A stretch of DNA of 64,000 bases. Origin: Epiperipatus broadwayi. Lineage: Eukaryota > Onychophora > Udeonychophora > Euonychophora > Peripatidae. The notes under the pieces were generated by a model, which made no database searches, was not told the DNA's origin, and saw only the letters and a program-made list of their open reading frames with translations. Position 1 is the stretch's first letter, and every line of letters begins with the position of its first letter. A program made the translations under genes and the position numbers. The DNA is taken from assembly GCA_028023455.1 (NCBI GenBank), contig JAQFVV010000064.1:3227710-3291709 (forward strand), written 5' to 3'. Positions 10,795-23,199 of this stretch are shown in pieces.

Positions 10795-11380
10795 ATCTCA
10801 AAATATTGTATAAAAATATATGGGTGTGTGTATTTATATGTGTGTCTGTGTTTAGCGACAATTAATAAACTTATAATCATTAACCGGTTTTTTTTTTCCA
10901 AATAGTATGATTAAATTCCATTGATCTTTTTTGAGCAAATAATTGGAAATTGAAAATAGGAAATTAAATACCCAAAACTGATTTCGAAGCTTTAATCTCT
11001 TTCTAGTTGTATTTGGTTTGAAATTCTACCGTTTAATTTCACGCATCTGACAAATTAATTTTCTCTTTGTATAAGAGGTAAATAGAAATGTGAAAATTAT
11101 AAACCGATTCATCTTTATAAATTGATGTTAAATAATACTTAAAAATTAATCCGAGAGATAATAACAAGTAATCTTCAAATAGTTATGGGTATTTAGTTTT
11201 TCATTTTCAACCTTACAATAGATTAAAGAGAAACGTGAAAATTAATTAACCCTTTACAAAAAAGTGCTTTTATATTGTTTTGAACTATTAAAAAAAAAAT
11301 TGTAATTGACTAGTATATTTACTAGCGCAATTTCAAAACGTCTCACATTCTACTAAAACAAAGTTGATTTAATATAACAG
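10795..11380. other. AT-rich non-coding stretch
   Basis: A (TG)n-like patch lies at 10823-10855. Nothing else recognised. Confidence 0.5.
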
Positions 11381-11381
11381 T

Positions 11382-11673
11382 ACAGTGCGTGTGTAAAGAT
11401 TGATGACCTTCTGTTTAGAAAAATTCATATAATTTTTAATCAGAAGGTAATCAACCGTCGACGCGCTCTGATTGTTTTGCTTAACCAAATAGTATACAGG
11501 ACACTCTCGAACCCAGACACAAGCTGCAATGATAAGACGGTCATTCTTCTCTTTTAAAAGTTTCTATCTTGCATTTGGGTTTGAGAGTGTCCCGTATACT
11601 CACTGTAATATCGATGAATTAGTAACATGATTAAACAGTGCATGTTGAAGACTGATTAGCTTCTAATTAAGAA
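11382..11673. repeat. Direct repeats and a hairpin flanking a MITE
   Basis: ACAGTGCGTG..GATGACCTTCTG (11382-11420) and ACAGTGCATG..GATTAGCTTCTA (11635-11673) are diverged direct copies. The first copy also pairs with CAGAAGGTAATCAACC (11441-11456) as a 16-bp hairpin arm starting at 11398. The MITE at 11491-11600 sits between them. This looks like an insertion within an older repeat. Confidence 0.6.
11491..11600. mobile_element. Short MITE with ~33-bp terminal inverted repeats
   Basis: The left end AGTATACAGGACACTCTC and the right end (reverse complement AGTATACGGGACACTCTC) match over about 33 bp with few differences, enclosing ~44 bp. Total length is 110 bp with no coding capacity. The edge TA could be the target duplication of a Tc1/mariner-type element, but that is uncertain. 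The superfamily is unknown. Confidence 0.65.
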
Positions 11674-11775
11674 TTACTAAGGAAAACTGCTGCTAAATTA
11701 TGTTATTAAAAATTTTTGTAATAAAGATTTCTGCAGATAGTAATTTTCTACATCTTAGTTTGTTAAATACATATA

Positions 11776-11832
11776 ATTTTTAATCATAATAAATTCACTA
11801 CAGGATAAGAATGTTTCAAATTTGTGTATATT
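11776..11832 (-). pseudogene. Minimal RTE 3'-end fragment
   Basis: TTCACTACAGGATAAGAATG on the plus strand parallels the RTE 3' end at 10.54 kb (CCACTACAGGATAAAAATC), preceded by a decayed AATCATAATAA tail. Only ~55 bp can be recognised. Confidence 0.45.
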
Positions 11833-11839
11833 GAAGCAA

Positions 11840-12355
11840 TGGATTTGAAATCCAATCCATGCTTCACACCTTCCTATAAGCTGGATTAATATTGTAAACC
11901 TAAATTAAGTTTATAGGCCAATATCAGCAGGGTTTTGCTTTACAGCTAAAATTAATTACGTTTATTAAATTTGTATTTGCTTGTTAATATTTTCTTTTAA
12001 ATAAATTCCATTGTAACATTAAATTGCTGTTAAAAATATTACTTGTGAAAACCATTTAGTCAAACATATATATACGTCAAGCATATATATATGACTTAAT
12101 GCAAAATTCTGCTGAAATAAAACGCTTATTGTATTAAAAGAAATAAGAATGTATTTTACTTTTAAATCTTGTTCAAATATTTAGTATGATTTGATTTTGA
12201 GATAAGCCCACCAACATTTTCTAAAAGAATATATATTTTTAATTAGTTAAGCCCATTCAAGTCAAATTAAAGATGGCTTTCTCTTTCTTTTTTTTAATTA
12301 ATAAAATCCCAAAGTTTAAAGAAAGAAATTTAGAGTAAAAAAGTAAAAGTTATTT
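11840..12355. other. AT-rich non-coding stretch
   Basis: Nothing recognised. Confidence 0.5.
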
Positions 12356-12362
12356 TGGAGGG

Positions 12363-12760
12363 TGTTACTTTGAAACAAAGGAGCATGGGGAGGCTTATCA
12401 AGATCTCAGATCATACAAACAATAGAAGGTAGCTAAGAAAAAAAGTTATAAAAGGGAGAGAACAAAAGAGGAGATTTATTCAGATTTTGCTATTGGAAGA
12501 GTTATTCAGATTTTGCTATTGCAAGATATTATATCAGATTTTGCTATTGCAAGTTTCATTCAGATCTGCTATTGCAAGGTGCAGTTAGATTTCTCTTAGG
12601 AGAACTCTGTCAGATTTTGTTTGTGATTTTATTCCTAAAAGTCTACAATTATCGTCTGCAAATCATGAAGAAGTTTGAACCTGCTCAAGCTAAAAATCAT
12701 ATAAGTATGATGGATTCTAATATGCTCAGCTAGGCAAATAAATAGCTTTGTCTATCGCCG
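12363..12760 (+). promoter_or_regulatory. LTR-like promoter block (TATA box, leader minisatellite, AATAAA)
   Basis: The block begins TGTTAC, has a good TATA box TATAAAAG at 12447-12454 and a tandem repeat just downstream, and AATAAA at 12737-12742. That order fits a solo LTR or the promoter of an unknown transcription unit. I could not define a 3' TG/CA end or a target duplication, and no gag-pol is present nearby, so this remains a hypothesis. Confidence 0.3.
12481..12586 (+). repeat. Four-copy 26-28 bp minisatellite
   Basis: Units start at 12481, 12507, 12535 and 12561, each beginning CAGATTTTGCTATTG (the last is CAGATCTGCTATTG). The array starts about 27 bp after the TATA box, so it would lie in the 5' leader of any transcript. 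Confidence 0.85.
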
Positions 12761-12970
12761 GGGTTCCTCAATACCAGAAAATATGCCGTAGTATTTCCTC
12801 AATCATCATCTGAACTCTGTGCCATGTCTGGAGGACTTTTTGTGAAACCATGCTACCGATTTCCACTTTCCTTGTCCGGTCGAACACATCTCATCAGACG
12901 GATCAAGCTACGCCCGTCGATGGAATATGACCAAGGAATAAGGACGGTAATCATATCTCTCCTCATGAAC
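12761..12970. other. CpG-containing block of unknown origin
   Basis: Markedly richer in G+C and CpG than its surroundings. A 69-codon frame at 12824-13033 has no recognisable motif and runs into AT-rich sequence, so I do not call a gene. It could be the remainder of the LTR-like element or a first exon. Confidence 0.3.
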
Positions 12971-13039
12971 TATTCATTATGCTACCCTTTTTGTCCATAT
13001 TTTTTTTATAATTGCTTTCTTGAATATTTATGAAATGTT

Positions 13040-13715
13040 TGCTTAATGATATTTATAATGTAACTGTTTTTATTAGACTAGTTAGATATATGTATATGTG
13101 ATCATCTATCTAGATATTTAACCCCTTTTTCTTCACTATTCTTCATTACTCCCCATGTGTAAATATTTTAATTTTATTGCGGTTAAGTTTATTAGTTAAT
13201 TATTCATATAAAAATCCCTTTCCAGTTTTATTCATACTTGTAAAATTTAGTATGAGTAAGTTTTTCTTTTTTTTGTTTGCCAATTTGATCTCCTCGATAA
13301 CGCTATGTCAGATTTAGCGATATACACTTTAAATGATTTTAAACTCTATTTTAGTGCAAAGCAATTAGAAACTGCTTTGCGAAAGATTTTTATTATTACC
13401 CGTTATCGAGCAGATTCGAGTTGACAATGTTTAATAAAACTGGGAAGGAAAGATTTAGACCGCAAGCATATTAATCAGGTTTTCATTGTTTCATAAGTTA
13501 TTCATAAATGTCGGGGAATAGCGAAGGCCATTAAATTATTAATAATATTTCAAATGTCATTGATTAAAGATATTTATTTAACTAAAAAAAAGCTTGAGTT
13601 TGCTAGTTATCTTTCAATGCTTTATTTTTACTTTTCAATGATCCAGGCACGCAAAACACACATATTTCTTAGTATTTTTACACACATTTAACTAACTATT
13701 TAGCTCCGTATGTAT
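13040..13715. other. AT-rich non-coding stretch
   Basis: Nothing recognised. Confidence 0.5.
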
Positions 13716-13719
13716 TCCC

Positions 13720-13930
13720 ATCCATGTCTCCCGCTGATGCTAAGCTTTGTGGCCCGGTTGAGGAATATCTATGCGTGTCTCAGATAGTGTTGTTGGTTCG
13801 TGGGTTAGTCTCGAGAATAGACGAAGAGGGCAGGGGTCATAGTATTCTTGATTTAATATCTCGCGTATGAGTGGCCCCGAGGTACCTTCGCCTAGTATTC
13901 GAACTGGGTTAAGCCAACATACATCATCTG
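13720..13930. other. Second CpG-containing block
   Basis: A ~200-bp island near 50% G+C. CCTAGTATTCGAACTGGG can form a 6-bp T-arm-like stem-loop with a TTCGA loop, but no A box or acceptor stem accompanies it. It may be a SINE relic or part of the same unknown element as 12.36-12.97 kb. Confidence 0.3.
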
Positions 13931-13934
13931 ACTG

Positions 13935-14960
13935 TCACAATATCTTCTTTTATCCTCATTACTACTGATAAACTTCCATAACTCATTTAACCATATCATA
14001 AACAATCTTTCTTTACATTTTTTTACTATGTCTTTGGATACAGCTTAAGACTTTATTTATCTCTATAGTTGTTTTAGTATTCACTTAATTCAATTTCAAA
14101 CTTATAAATCATTTAGTGATAAGAGTGACATTTTGTTCTCTTATCTGTGTTTCCCAATTCTTTTTATTAATCTGAAAACTATCTTTTCATATTTCATTAT
14201 GTTTTCTAGAGTCACTGTTTTGTTCTTCTAAAAAGCATCTAAGTCTCAGATTCCATAAATAAAAATAATAAAAATCATTTATTTAAAAATATTTCAATTA
14301 TGTAGAGAATTTTCATTTGACATTAAGTTATTTCTGATATAATTTTTGCAATTCTATTCTGATTTTTTCTTTATTTCTGTATTTTATAACTTTCTATTCT
14401 TTGTCTTTTTATATTTCTCTTTTGTTGTTGTTTTTTTTTTTAAAAAAAAAATAGAATGCTCAAATAACTGTTCCACTCTTCCACACTTTCTTAAAGAGTA
14501 AAACTAAAGATAGCAAGAAAAAAAATGATGTATTTCATGCTAAAGCATCACTTGTCAGCTGGTCCGTATCATAATCTTTTACATTTGTCTTTACTATTTG
14601 TGTAAGAAATTGTGATTTGAGCCAATTAATGTTTCAGTATAAAGTGAATATTGGAAAATCATTTGTCTTTTTCAAATGTCTTTATTAATATATGTTAAAA
14701 ATATGAAGTGAAGTAATAATTATAAATAACTTTAGTAAATTACACATTCAACAAATAGAAATTAAATTAAATTAATTCATGTCTTTACATTTAATTAAAA
14801 ATCAAATCAAATACATAAATCTTTAATTGAGATTTAAAGTTTATATTTAAGCTACAGATAATCTCTAATTTAATAAGTAATTAGTAATAATCAATATATT
14901 TATCTAAAATTGTTGATATAATAAAAGTTTTGAGTGCAGTAAATTTGACACTAGTAAATC
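13935..14960. other. AT-rich non-coding stretch
   Basis: A T/A homopolymer junction occurs at 14425-14452. No gene found. Confidence 0.55.
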
Positions 14961-14966
14961 AAAGTA

Positions 14967-14997
<31 letters not shown>

Positions 14998-14998
14998 A
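14967..14998. repeat. (TA)n(TG)n microsatellite
   Basis: A TA run merging into a TG run. Confidence 0.95.
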
Positions 14999-14999
14999 T

Positions 15000-15625
15000 T
15001 GTGACCATGCTATTTTGCTACTGTTCCTTATAAATGTGTAGTACAGTCAATTTTGTATAAAAAATTATATAAGTTATTATATTATATTATTTTGTATCTA
15101 AAGCAAGTTAAAATATAATGCTTATTTGACTGAAAAGCTAATCTAAATTATTTTAAAGTTATATTATTTAAATGTATAAATAAAGTTAATTTAAAGTATA
15201 ATACTTGTCTCATATTAGTAAATAATCATTGGAATTAGGTAACACAATGCTAAAATAATAACTTTAATTATAAAAATCAGTATTATGTAAACTTTAACAG
15301 TTTAATTTAAATAATTCTGATTTAATTATTTTAAATTTTATTAAATACTGATGTCATAAGTCAGGTATTCAATGTGTGTTCATCTGTGTGCACACACATT
15401 CTTAATAAATTGATTAATTTTAGTTCTTTGTTACTAAAGTTAATTTATTATTTGTATTAATTCATGTTGCCATTATTTTTGTATTTTTTTAAAATGTTTC
15501 AAAATTAATATTATAACGGCTTAAACAATAGTTTTATATTTCAAATTTAAATTAATAAAAAATATTTTAGTATTAAAAATATATTTAAATATAATATTTA
15601 AATAAATTATTTAATAAAAATTATT
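15000..15625. other. AT-rich non-coding stretch
   Basis: Nothing recognised. Confidence 0.55.
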
Positions 15626-15627
15626 AA

Positions 15628-15834
15628 ATAGATTATTTTAAATAAGAAAAAAATCCAGACAAAAATTAATTTGTACATAAGTTTTTTTTGTCTGACATTG
15701 AATTAACCAATCAGATTCCAGGTTAATTCCAGGTTAACCAATCAGATTCCAGATTAATTCAATCTCAGACAAAAAAACTTATGTACAAATTAATTTTTGT
15801 CTGTTTTTTTTTTTACTTTCTTAAAATAATCTAT
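15628..15834. mobile_element. Palindromic MITE / foldback element
   Basis: The two halves are near-perfect reverse complements (arms about 80 bp): ATAGATTATTTTAA at the edges, then CAGACAAAAATTAATTTGTA and AGTTTTTTTTGTCTGA further in. The centre holds two copies of CCAATCAGATTCCAG. There is no coding capacity. High arm identity suggests a fairly recent element or conversion between arms. A target duplication is not obvious. Confidence 0.8.
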
Positions 15835-15839
15835 GTAAG

Positions 15840-17025
15840 AAGTTTATTTTGAATCATTTTAAAATGGAGTGAGACTCACAAATATTCCTTATCAGTGTTA
15901 TATAAGAAACCAACTGGAAACTATGATGATTAGTGGCAAAAATACAATTTATTCAACAGATGTGCTGATAATCAGGAGACTATACCAGAGACAGTATTGT
16001 TCAGATCAAAGACTAACATTAAGGAGTCATAAGGAATTTCTGTTTAATAGTATTTGTATGTTTGGATATAAAAGGACAGTCTTATTTAATTTTAATAATT
16101 AACCATAAAGAGCCTAGACTTTTATGTGATACAGATATTAATTTTTACTCTGGGAAAGTTATTAAAAACTGTTTCAGAATTTATATTCTGTTTAAGTAAA
16201 AAAGATGAACCCTAGCTAATAATTTTGTAAAATTGAATTTATGATAAATTTATCTACTAACCTTAAAGATAAGTGAATGATCATATATAATATTTCTCAA
16301 GTCTTGTGGATAAGAATAAATATGAACTAGTATAAAAGGATTTTGTTATAAGTAATAAGTCAACTATAAATACTGATAAATGAATATTAACCCAGAGTCA
16401 AAAAAATGTTTAAATGCATAATGTAATTAAAATATTGCAATTTATTAATACTCAAATGCATATACACGAAAGAACAACTTTGAAAATAGGAAGAACTCAC
16501 TATTGATAAAGTCAAAGTTGTTTATGATACTTTTATATAAAAATTTGAAGAATTCTTTAAAGTGAAATATTTATACAATAATTTACTGAACCTGGATATA
16601 TCAAGAAATGTTTAAGCATGGAAATTATTTTATTAAATAACCCATTTTTATTATTATGTTTTTGTGGAATTTGTTTCATCAAGGATAAATAAAATGAACT
16701 TTATTTCTAAGTACTTTTTATCCTGCAGAGATGAACAATATTTTAAGTGGATTTTATTTGCTTTAATATTTTGCATTTATACTGAATGGGGTTAGAAGCA
16801 GCAAGAAGAGTAGAGAAAAAATCTGCTAGTTAACTGAATGTAGTCATGGTAACCATGCTTTCCTCCTGAAGTTTAACTTCAAGCAAAATTAAAGAACATT
16901 TTTATTATTTTATTTTTTTTATTTTTTCTTAGTTAAGAAATATAGTTATATAAATTAATAATTATTTATTTTTAAGTTTAAGATATTATTTCACATTTAT
17001 ATGATATGTGAAGTTTACTTGAATA
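15840..17025. other. AT-rich non-coding stretch
   Basis: No gene recognised. A 77-codon frame at 15869-16102 has no family features. Confidence 0.5.
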
Positions 17026-17030
17026 CTTAC

Positions 17031-17091
17031 TATAATAAAAAAAAGATGACAGAAAAAAGCTAATTTTTCTGTCATCTTTTTTTTTATTATA
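17031..17091. repeat. Perfect long hairpin
   Basis: AAAGATGACAGAAAAA pairs with TTTTTCTGTCATCTTT around a 5-6 nt loop. With the flanking A and T runs and TATAAT/ATTATA ends the stem reaches ~27 bp. It may be a tiny foldback element or a recent local inversion. Confidence 0.85.
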
Positions 17092-17094
17092 TTA

Positions 17095-17810
17095 TTTTTA
17101 TAATATCATTTTTCTGCAATGGTAATAAGTATATAACTTGAAAATGAAATGATATCAACCAAAGAGGATGGCATTGCAATATTAATCCTAAAGCTAGGAT
17201 TAAGATAAAATGTTATTAATATGTCTTCAAATTTTAATATGGATCTTTATTTATTTAGTAGTGTGATAAATCAGGTGAATCAAATAATGTTTATTCACTT
17301 TATGTACGATATAATTGGTTTTAGATATTGTATGAATGTATAAATATACATGTTACATGCTAAATTTATTTAGATACTATGGAAAGTAAGAGTGTGTGTG
17401 CATGTTATATATTGGATCTTTTTAGAAAAGTATTAATAAAATGTTAGGAGCAGTATCTATTTAGGTATGATTTGCATATTTGATCTCTGATTTATTTTTA
17501 TTAAGAATTTGAATGAAGATATTTATTACAGTGAAATCTTTGAGATCATTTGTTGATACTATGTAGACTCTTCACGACACAAATGCTCTAAAATGAAGTT
17601 TAGGAATTATGGTAAGATGTTTTAACTTTGCAATGTTGAAAAAGATATAGAGTGTATCTGATAGGCAGTTAGTGGTTCAGGAAAGTAGTATGGATGAAAT
17701 CCTGTAGTACAAGGGATATCTTGAATATGAAATATTATCTTCTGAATATACAATATAATCTTATAAATGGTAAATAGAATACAGTTAACATAGTTCTGTA
17801 TATGTTATAA
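17095..17810. other. AT-rich non-coding stretch
   Basis: Nothing recognised. Confidence 0.5.
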
Positions 17811-17817
17811 TTCAGGA

Positions 17818-18023
17818 TCAGTAGTGCTTCTTTCCACAAATCAGTAAGTGCTCAGAGAGAAGCCATGATAGGAATTTAAGGTAGACACAAGAATATGTGG
17901 CCTTAAGCTCTGCATCTGTTTCTATTGATTTTTTCCTAGTTCTTGTAGTTTTAAATCCCTCACTTTCAATCATCATTTCACTGGTTCCTTCATCATAATT
18001 GGTCGGTAAAAAAAATATCTGAA
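17818..18023 (-). CDS. Unrecognised protein-like open segment, possible exon or relic
   Basis: The minus strand is open for ~66 codons ending at the stop at 17818. The composition is balanced and protein-like, unlike the AT-driven frames nearby: NYDEGTSEMMIESEGFKTTR, then SIETDAELKATYSC and LLICGKKHY. A plausible splice acceptor, ATTATTCTTCAG, lies immediately upstream in transcript sense. I recognise no domain. It may be an exon, an old transposon fragment or chance. Confidence 0.2.
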
Positions 18024-18099
18024 GAATAATAGCTAGACTATTAAATGATGTTAGAATTTTTTGGAAGGCAAGAAGAGAAAAATATATCACAGGTGATAT

Positions 18100-18675
18100 C
18101 TAACTAAAGTTAAATAAAGTTTTATGGAATGATTTTATATTCAAAAATATTGTAAGAGATCAAGAAAGTAATTGAGTGTCTATTCTGATGATATAAAAAG
18201 AATGAATGAAAGTGAAACTTGAAAGTTATTAACCTCATGGAAGAAGGAGTAAATAAATACCATGTCTTTAATTGATTTATATTATTAAAATAATTATATG
18301 TTTATTTTAGTAGATAAAATAAACATAAGCACGTATAAGTTATAGAGTTATTATATAATTATATTATGATAGATTATGAAGTGGAGAACTTATTACTATT
18401 AAAGAATATGTTTTTCTTTATTAGTGCATAATAGTATAAATAAACTATGTAGATAATGAATGTGAATATTTCATGGAAATATTTAGAGAAATATTTCATT
18501 ATCTAGGAATATTCTTGTTAACAAACCTACAATTATTTATGAATATGGTTTTGTTTAGTAATAATGCTAATGCCTATTAATAATACATATTTAGTAAAGG
18601 TAATATGATTATTATAGAAGTGTATTTTTGTTTCATATTATTACTTCATGAAAAAAATAGTTGAATTGGAAATTG
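18100..18675. other. AT-rich non-coding stretch
   Basis: Nothing recognised before the TTA array. Confidence 0.55.
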
Positions 18676-18965
<290 letters not shown>

Positions 18966-18969
18966 GTGT

Positions 18970-20620
18970 GTGTATGTAAATATTGTTTTAATATAAGTAG
19001 TTTTGAATTTTGAATAATTTTCATTCTGTATTATATTTTGTAAATTTTGAAATCATAGTTAATCAAAATAAATTGCCAATGTTTGTTGTAAACTAATATT
19101 ATGTCTTGAGAGTTTCTTTTCTTGCTATATCCAAGTCATTATGGATTATCCTGATCACACACATGTATTATAAAGATTAATTATATATTCATATTATTGC
19201 ACAGGATTTATACAAATTACAGTATGATTATCAGATTATAATTGTTGAAGATGTTATTTATTAAATAAGGAGAAGTGTATAATGCAATTTATTAATCATC
19301 TGATTTGATAATGATAACAAAACTTAATATTTTTATGCCCCATAAAGTACATAATTAGAATGCATAATAAAATGAAAGTACTTTGAATTTCTTTAATATA
19401 ATAAATAATATTTGTAATAGTCTATAATTTTAATTTGTTTCTGCTGATGAAAAAAATAAGTAGATGATTTTAAAATAAAAGTTCTGGAGTATTTTATTTT
19501 ATTTATTATTGTTGGTATAGCTTGGTATATGCAAAATCCCTCACTATATGTAACTATATTAGTTAAAGTGTAAATATCAAAATAATAGTATGAACCTGAG
19601 ATTAAGATTAATATTTAGATTCAGATTAAAGTATGCTATGGATTTTATTTAATGATGTAATATTGTATTAAGTAGAGGCGTGTCAAATATTTTAGTGATT
19701 TAAGTTAGTAATGTTAAAGATAGTTGATTTTATGTAATAAGTGAATCATGAGAATATTAGTAATAGTTTATGAAAAGTAGGTAGGGGTGATATTCCTATA
19801 CTATTGGAGGTATATCTTTTGTGAATATATTCTTAATGTTAAACTTACCATGTACCTTACTAGATGCTTATAGTTATGAGTCTCAAGGTTTTTAATATTT
19901 AATCGAACCATTTGTTATTGGATTGAGCGAGTATTTAAATTAATGTAATTGCAAATGAGCTAGTATTTAAATTTAATCTTTTATCAATTGTTTACTTGAT
20001 ATGTTATTAACTTACTATGTGTATTATTGTTCAGATTCTCAATAAACTTAGAATTTTTATTTTAGATAGTCAGCCTTTAACCAATCCAGATGGTTCTCTG
20101 ATTATTATTTAGTAAATGGATATTTAGCTATCTTAGTTTAAGGGGAAAGTACATGAAATTAGTTTTCTTTAAGATTAACGCTTTCTTTTTTACTGTCACT
20201 TTTGAATGGCTGTTGAAGAGCCAGTAAGATATTTGAAGTATATTTTCATATGTACTAAATTAAAAAGAAAAATCTGGTCAACATATTCAACTACTATGCC
20301 CAGGCATTTAAATGTCAGTAAAATTTGAGGAAATAAAACAGTTGAGGAATTATAAGAAATCGTAAGATTTTTTCTAGTAACCTGGCATAAAAACACAAGT
20401 TAGCCAACCAATTACTAATCAGAAAATAAACATCTATTTATTACTCTAAAAAATAAAAATAAAAAATAGACCAGCTGAAGACCACTATCTTTTTTATTAT
20501 TTGTTTACAAAGTGATTGGAAGAGGCCTTTTCCACGAAGTGGATTTTTTTAGGGATGTTTTAATTTCCTCCTTTAATAAAGCAATTAGACATGCAAAGAG
20601 GTATGATAGAATAAAATTAA
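18970..20620. other. AT-rich non-coding stretch
   Basis: No gene, RNA or element recognised. Confidence 0.55.
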
Positions 20621-20625
20621 TGAAT

Positions 20626-21026
<401 letters not shown>

Positions 21027-21029
21027 AAA

Positions 21030-22825
21030 GTAAATTAGTAAAGTAAATAGATGGATTAGTAGATGAGTGGGTTGACAGATAAAAGATGTTTAGACAACAA
21101 ATAGATAGGCAAAAAGACAAAAAATAAATTCCATAATGCGATTAATAGATAAATAGACAATAAGAATTTGCTACTTGATTTAAATACAAATTCTTCTTTA
21201 AATATTTTTTATAATAGCAGTAACTGGAAAATATTTTTGTTTAAACGTGTGTGTTCACTTTTAATATTTATTGCATAATTTTATTGATCACGAAGATTCA
21301 TTTTACCGTTACAACATATTAACATTAGCTAATTACGACTGTGTGTTTAATAATTAATCATCTAGGCAGATTGATTAGTAATTTTTAAAAGTAAACCAAG
21401 CATGAAATTTACATTTGCTGTTAAATAAAAAAATATTTTCGTTTTTTTTATTATTAATATATTGAAAAATGATTATTGGTAATAGTGGTAATAGTAAAGG
21501 TAGTATATAATTTTAAATCATTTCTTTTTATGAAAATTATGTAACGGATTTACTTTCTGTAACTGCGAGTTTCAATTTTTTTGTCCTTGACGATGATGAT
21601 ACAGTAAAAACAGTCTACTACTGAGAGATATATAGATGAAGTAGATCTTATAGTCCTTAGAAGGTAATGGAATATGTTGTATAAAAACTAACGCTAGACT
21701 TCCAAAGATAAATGTAATGTTTTCATCCATCAATTGGAGAAAGATGTAAAATCTGCCAGTAATAATTAGAATTTGTTTTTGGAATATGATAAGACAGTTT
21801 GCAATACAAGACTTTAACAGAAGAGTTTCAGAAAATAAACATAAAATTAAATAACGGAGAGATAGGAACATGGTAGACACAGTACTGCAAACTGAAAGTA
21901 GTTCACAACAGTACAACAATGTTAAACGTTTCATAAAACAGACATAGAATGATTGACATTTAAACGCTGTAAATCTCATGCTGAAGTTAAGAATTTATAA
22001 CCCATTTTCAGAAATGAAGGGAGATCTGGCCATAACAACAGAGATAAAAATAACAGAAATTTTAGGCAGGTGTTTAAGGAGAAAATCAAAAATATGATCA
22101 ATGGGAAATAAACTAGATTTAACAGTTGAATATTTCAATAAGGCTTTAAGAAATAAATGTTTCTGAAGATATATTAGATAAAGAAAAAAATTAGGTAACA
22201 TAAGCAATATTAACATTGATACAATAAAAATTAGTACTAAAAACAGTTTAAATCTTGTAGAAGAGACGAAATGGGATGAATTATGAAATGATGTTGAAAA
22301 AGGTTAAATAACAATGGTTGGAAATGCATTATAAACACAGAAAAACATGATTAGGGAATATAAATTCAGATAAGTCAAAGAAGCTTTTTACATAACAAAT
22401 AATCTCAGTGCCATTAATAGAAGAGAGGCATGCTTTGCTCTCTCCAAATAATGGACTAACTAATTAAAAATTCAAGCTCATTTGCATATGTGCACAATAA
22501 ATTACAACAGTCTTTATTTGTAAAGCTATAAGTATGAGATTAGAATACTAAATCTTGAAATCGCTAAGCAGGCATATTAAACATTATAGTATAATTATAG
22601 CTTCACTAATGCATGCGAAAAAATCGTATATGCATAATTATAAGTATACAAAATGATAATAACAACCTTAATATTAAAAAAAAACAATCTAAACAAAAAA
22701 TAATAAAAGATGAACATAAAACGTTTTAATGGCAAAATTAAAATTTTAAAGTAATAATGAGAATAATACAATGAATTTTATTAAGCAATGAAACAATATC
22801 AAATAAATTAGTAAAAAAAGTTTCT
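21030..22825. other. AT-rich stretch, possibly old LINE 5' sequence
   Basis: Between ~21.7 and 22.4 kb the plus strand shows scattered protein-like fragments (for example LTEEFQKINIKLNNGEIG), compatible with the part of a LINE upstream of the RT motifs at 22.83 kb. I cannot identify an endonuclease motif, so this is a suspicion only. Confidence 0.3.
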
Positions 22826-22829
22826 AAAA

Positions 22830-23190
22830 TTGAGCTAACATCTTATAACAGTAAAAAAGATATTTTATTGAAAGAAATTAAAGCAGTGGATACATTAATG
22901 AAGAAAAGGAGATCTCAAGATGAAGAAATATTTGAGGAAATGATCAGATATAAAAAAGATAGTTTACTTCAAAAAATGTACAAACTGTACAATATGGCAA
23001 GAAAAGCTACAATACTTAAAAGATGGGCATTAATGCTAACCTGCAAAAGTGAATTCAAGACAAAATCAAAATTACACCATTGCATTAACTATGCACAGTG
23101 ACAAGAAACATCTTAAATGATAGATTAAAGGCCAGATATAAAACAAGAAAGATGAAAGAACTTTGTCCTATTACAGGAAAAGCTAGAAGA
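22830..23190 (+). pseudogene. LINE reverse transcriptase relic (fingers/palm part)
   Basis: KEIKAVDTLMKKRRSQDEEI then FEEMIRYKKDSLLQKMYKLY correspond to the RT region usually reading (I/V)xxxKxGKAPGxDxI..EM.KYGG. After a frame change, CTVTRNILNDRLKARYKTRK corresponds to the ..YRPI.L...K.....L..RL segment. Stops and a frameshift near 23085 disrupt it. An RTE or related clade is likely. The YADD motif is not reached. Confidence 0.6.
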
Positions 23191-23199
23191 ACAGAAAGT

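Noticed and set aside
12870-12920. CTGATGAGATGTGTTCGACC on the minus strand as another hammerhead
   Set aside because: No stem II can be closed before either following GAAA, so the box match is probably chance.
13860-13930. Intact tRNA gene around TTCGAAC
   Set aside because: Only a T-arm-like hairpin; no A box, anticodon arm or acceptor stem.
21572-22216. Two minus-strand frames of 135 and 73 codons
   Set aside because: They lie opposite a probable plus-strand LINE remnant and show no domain.
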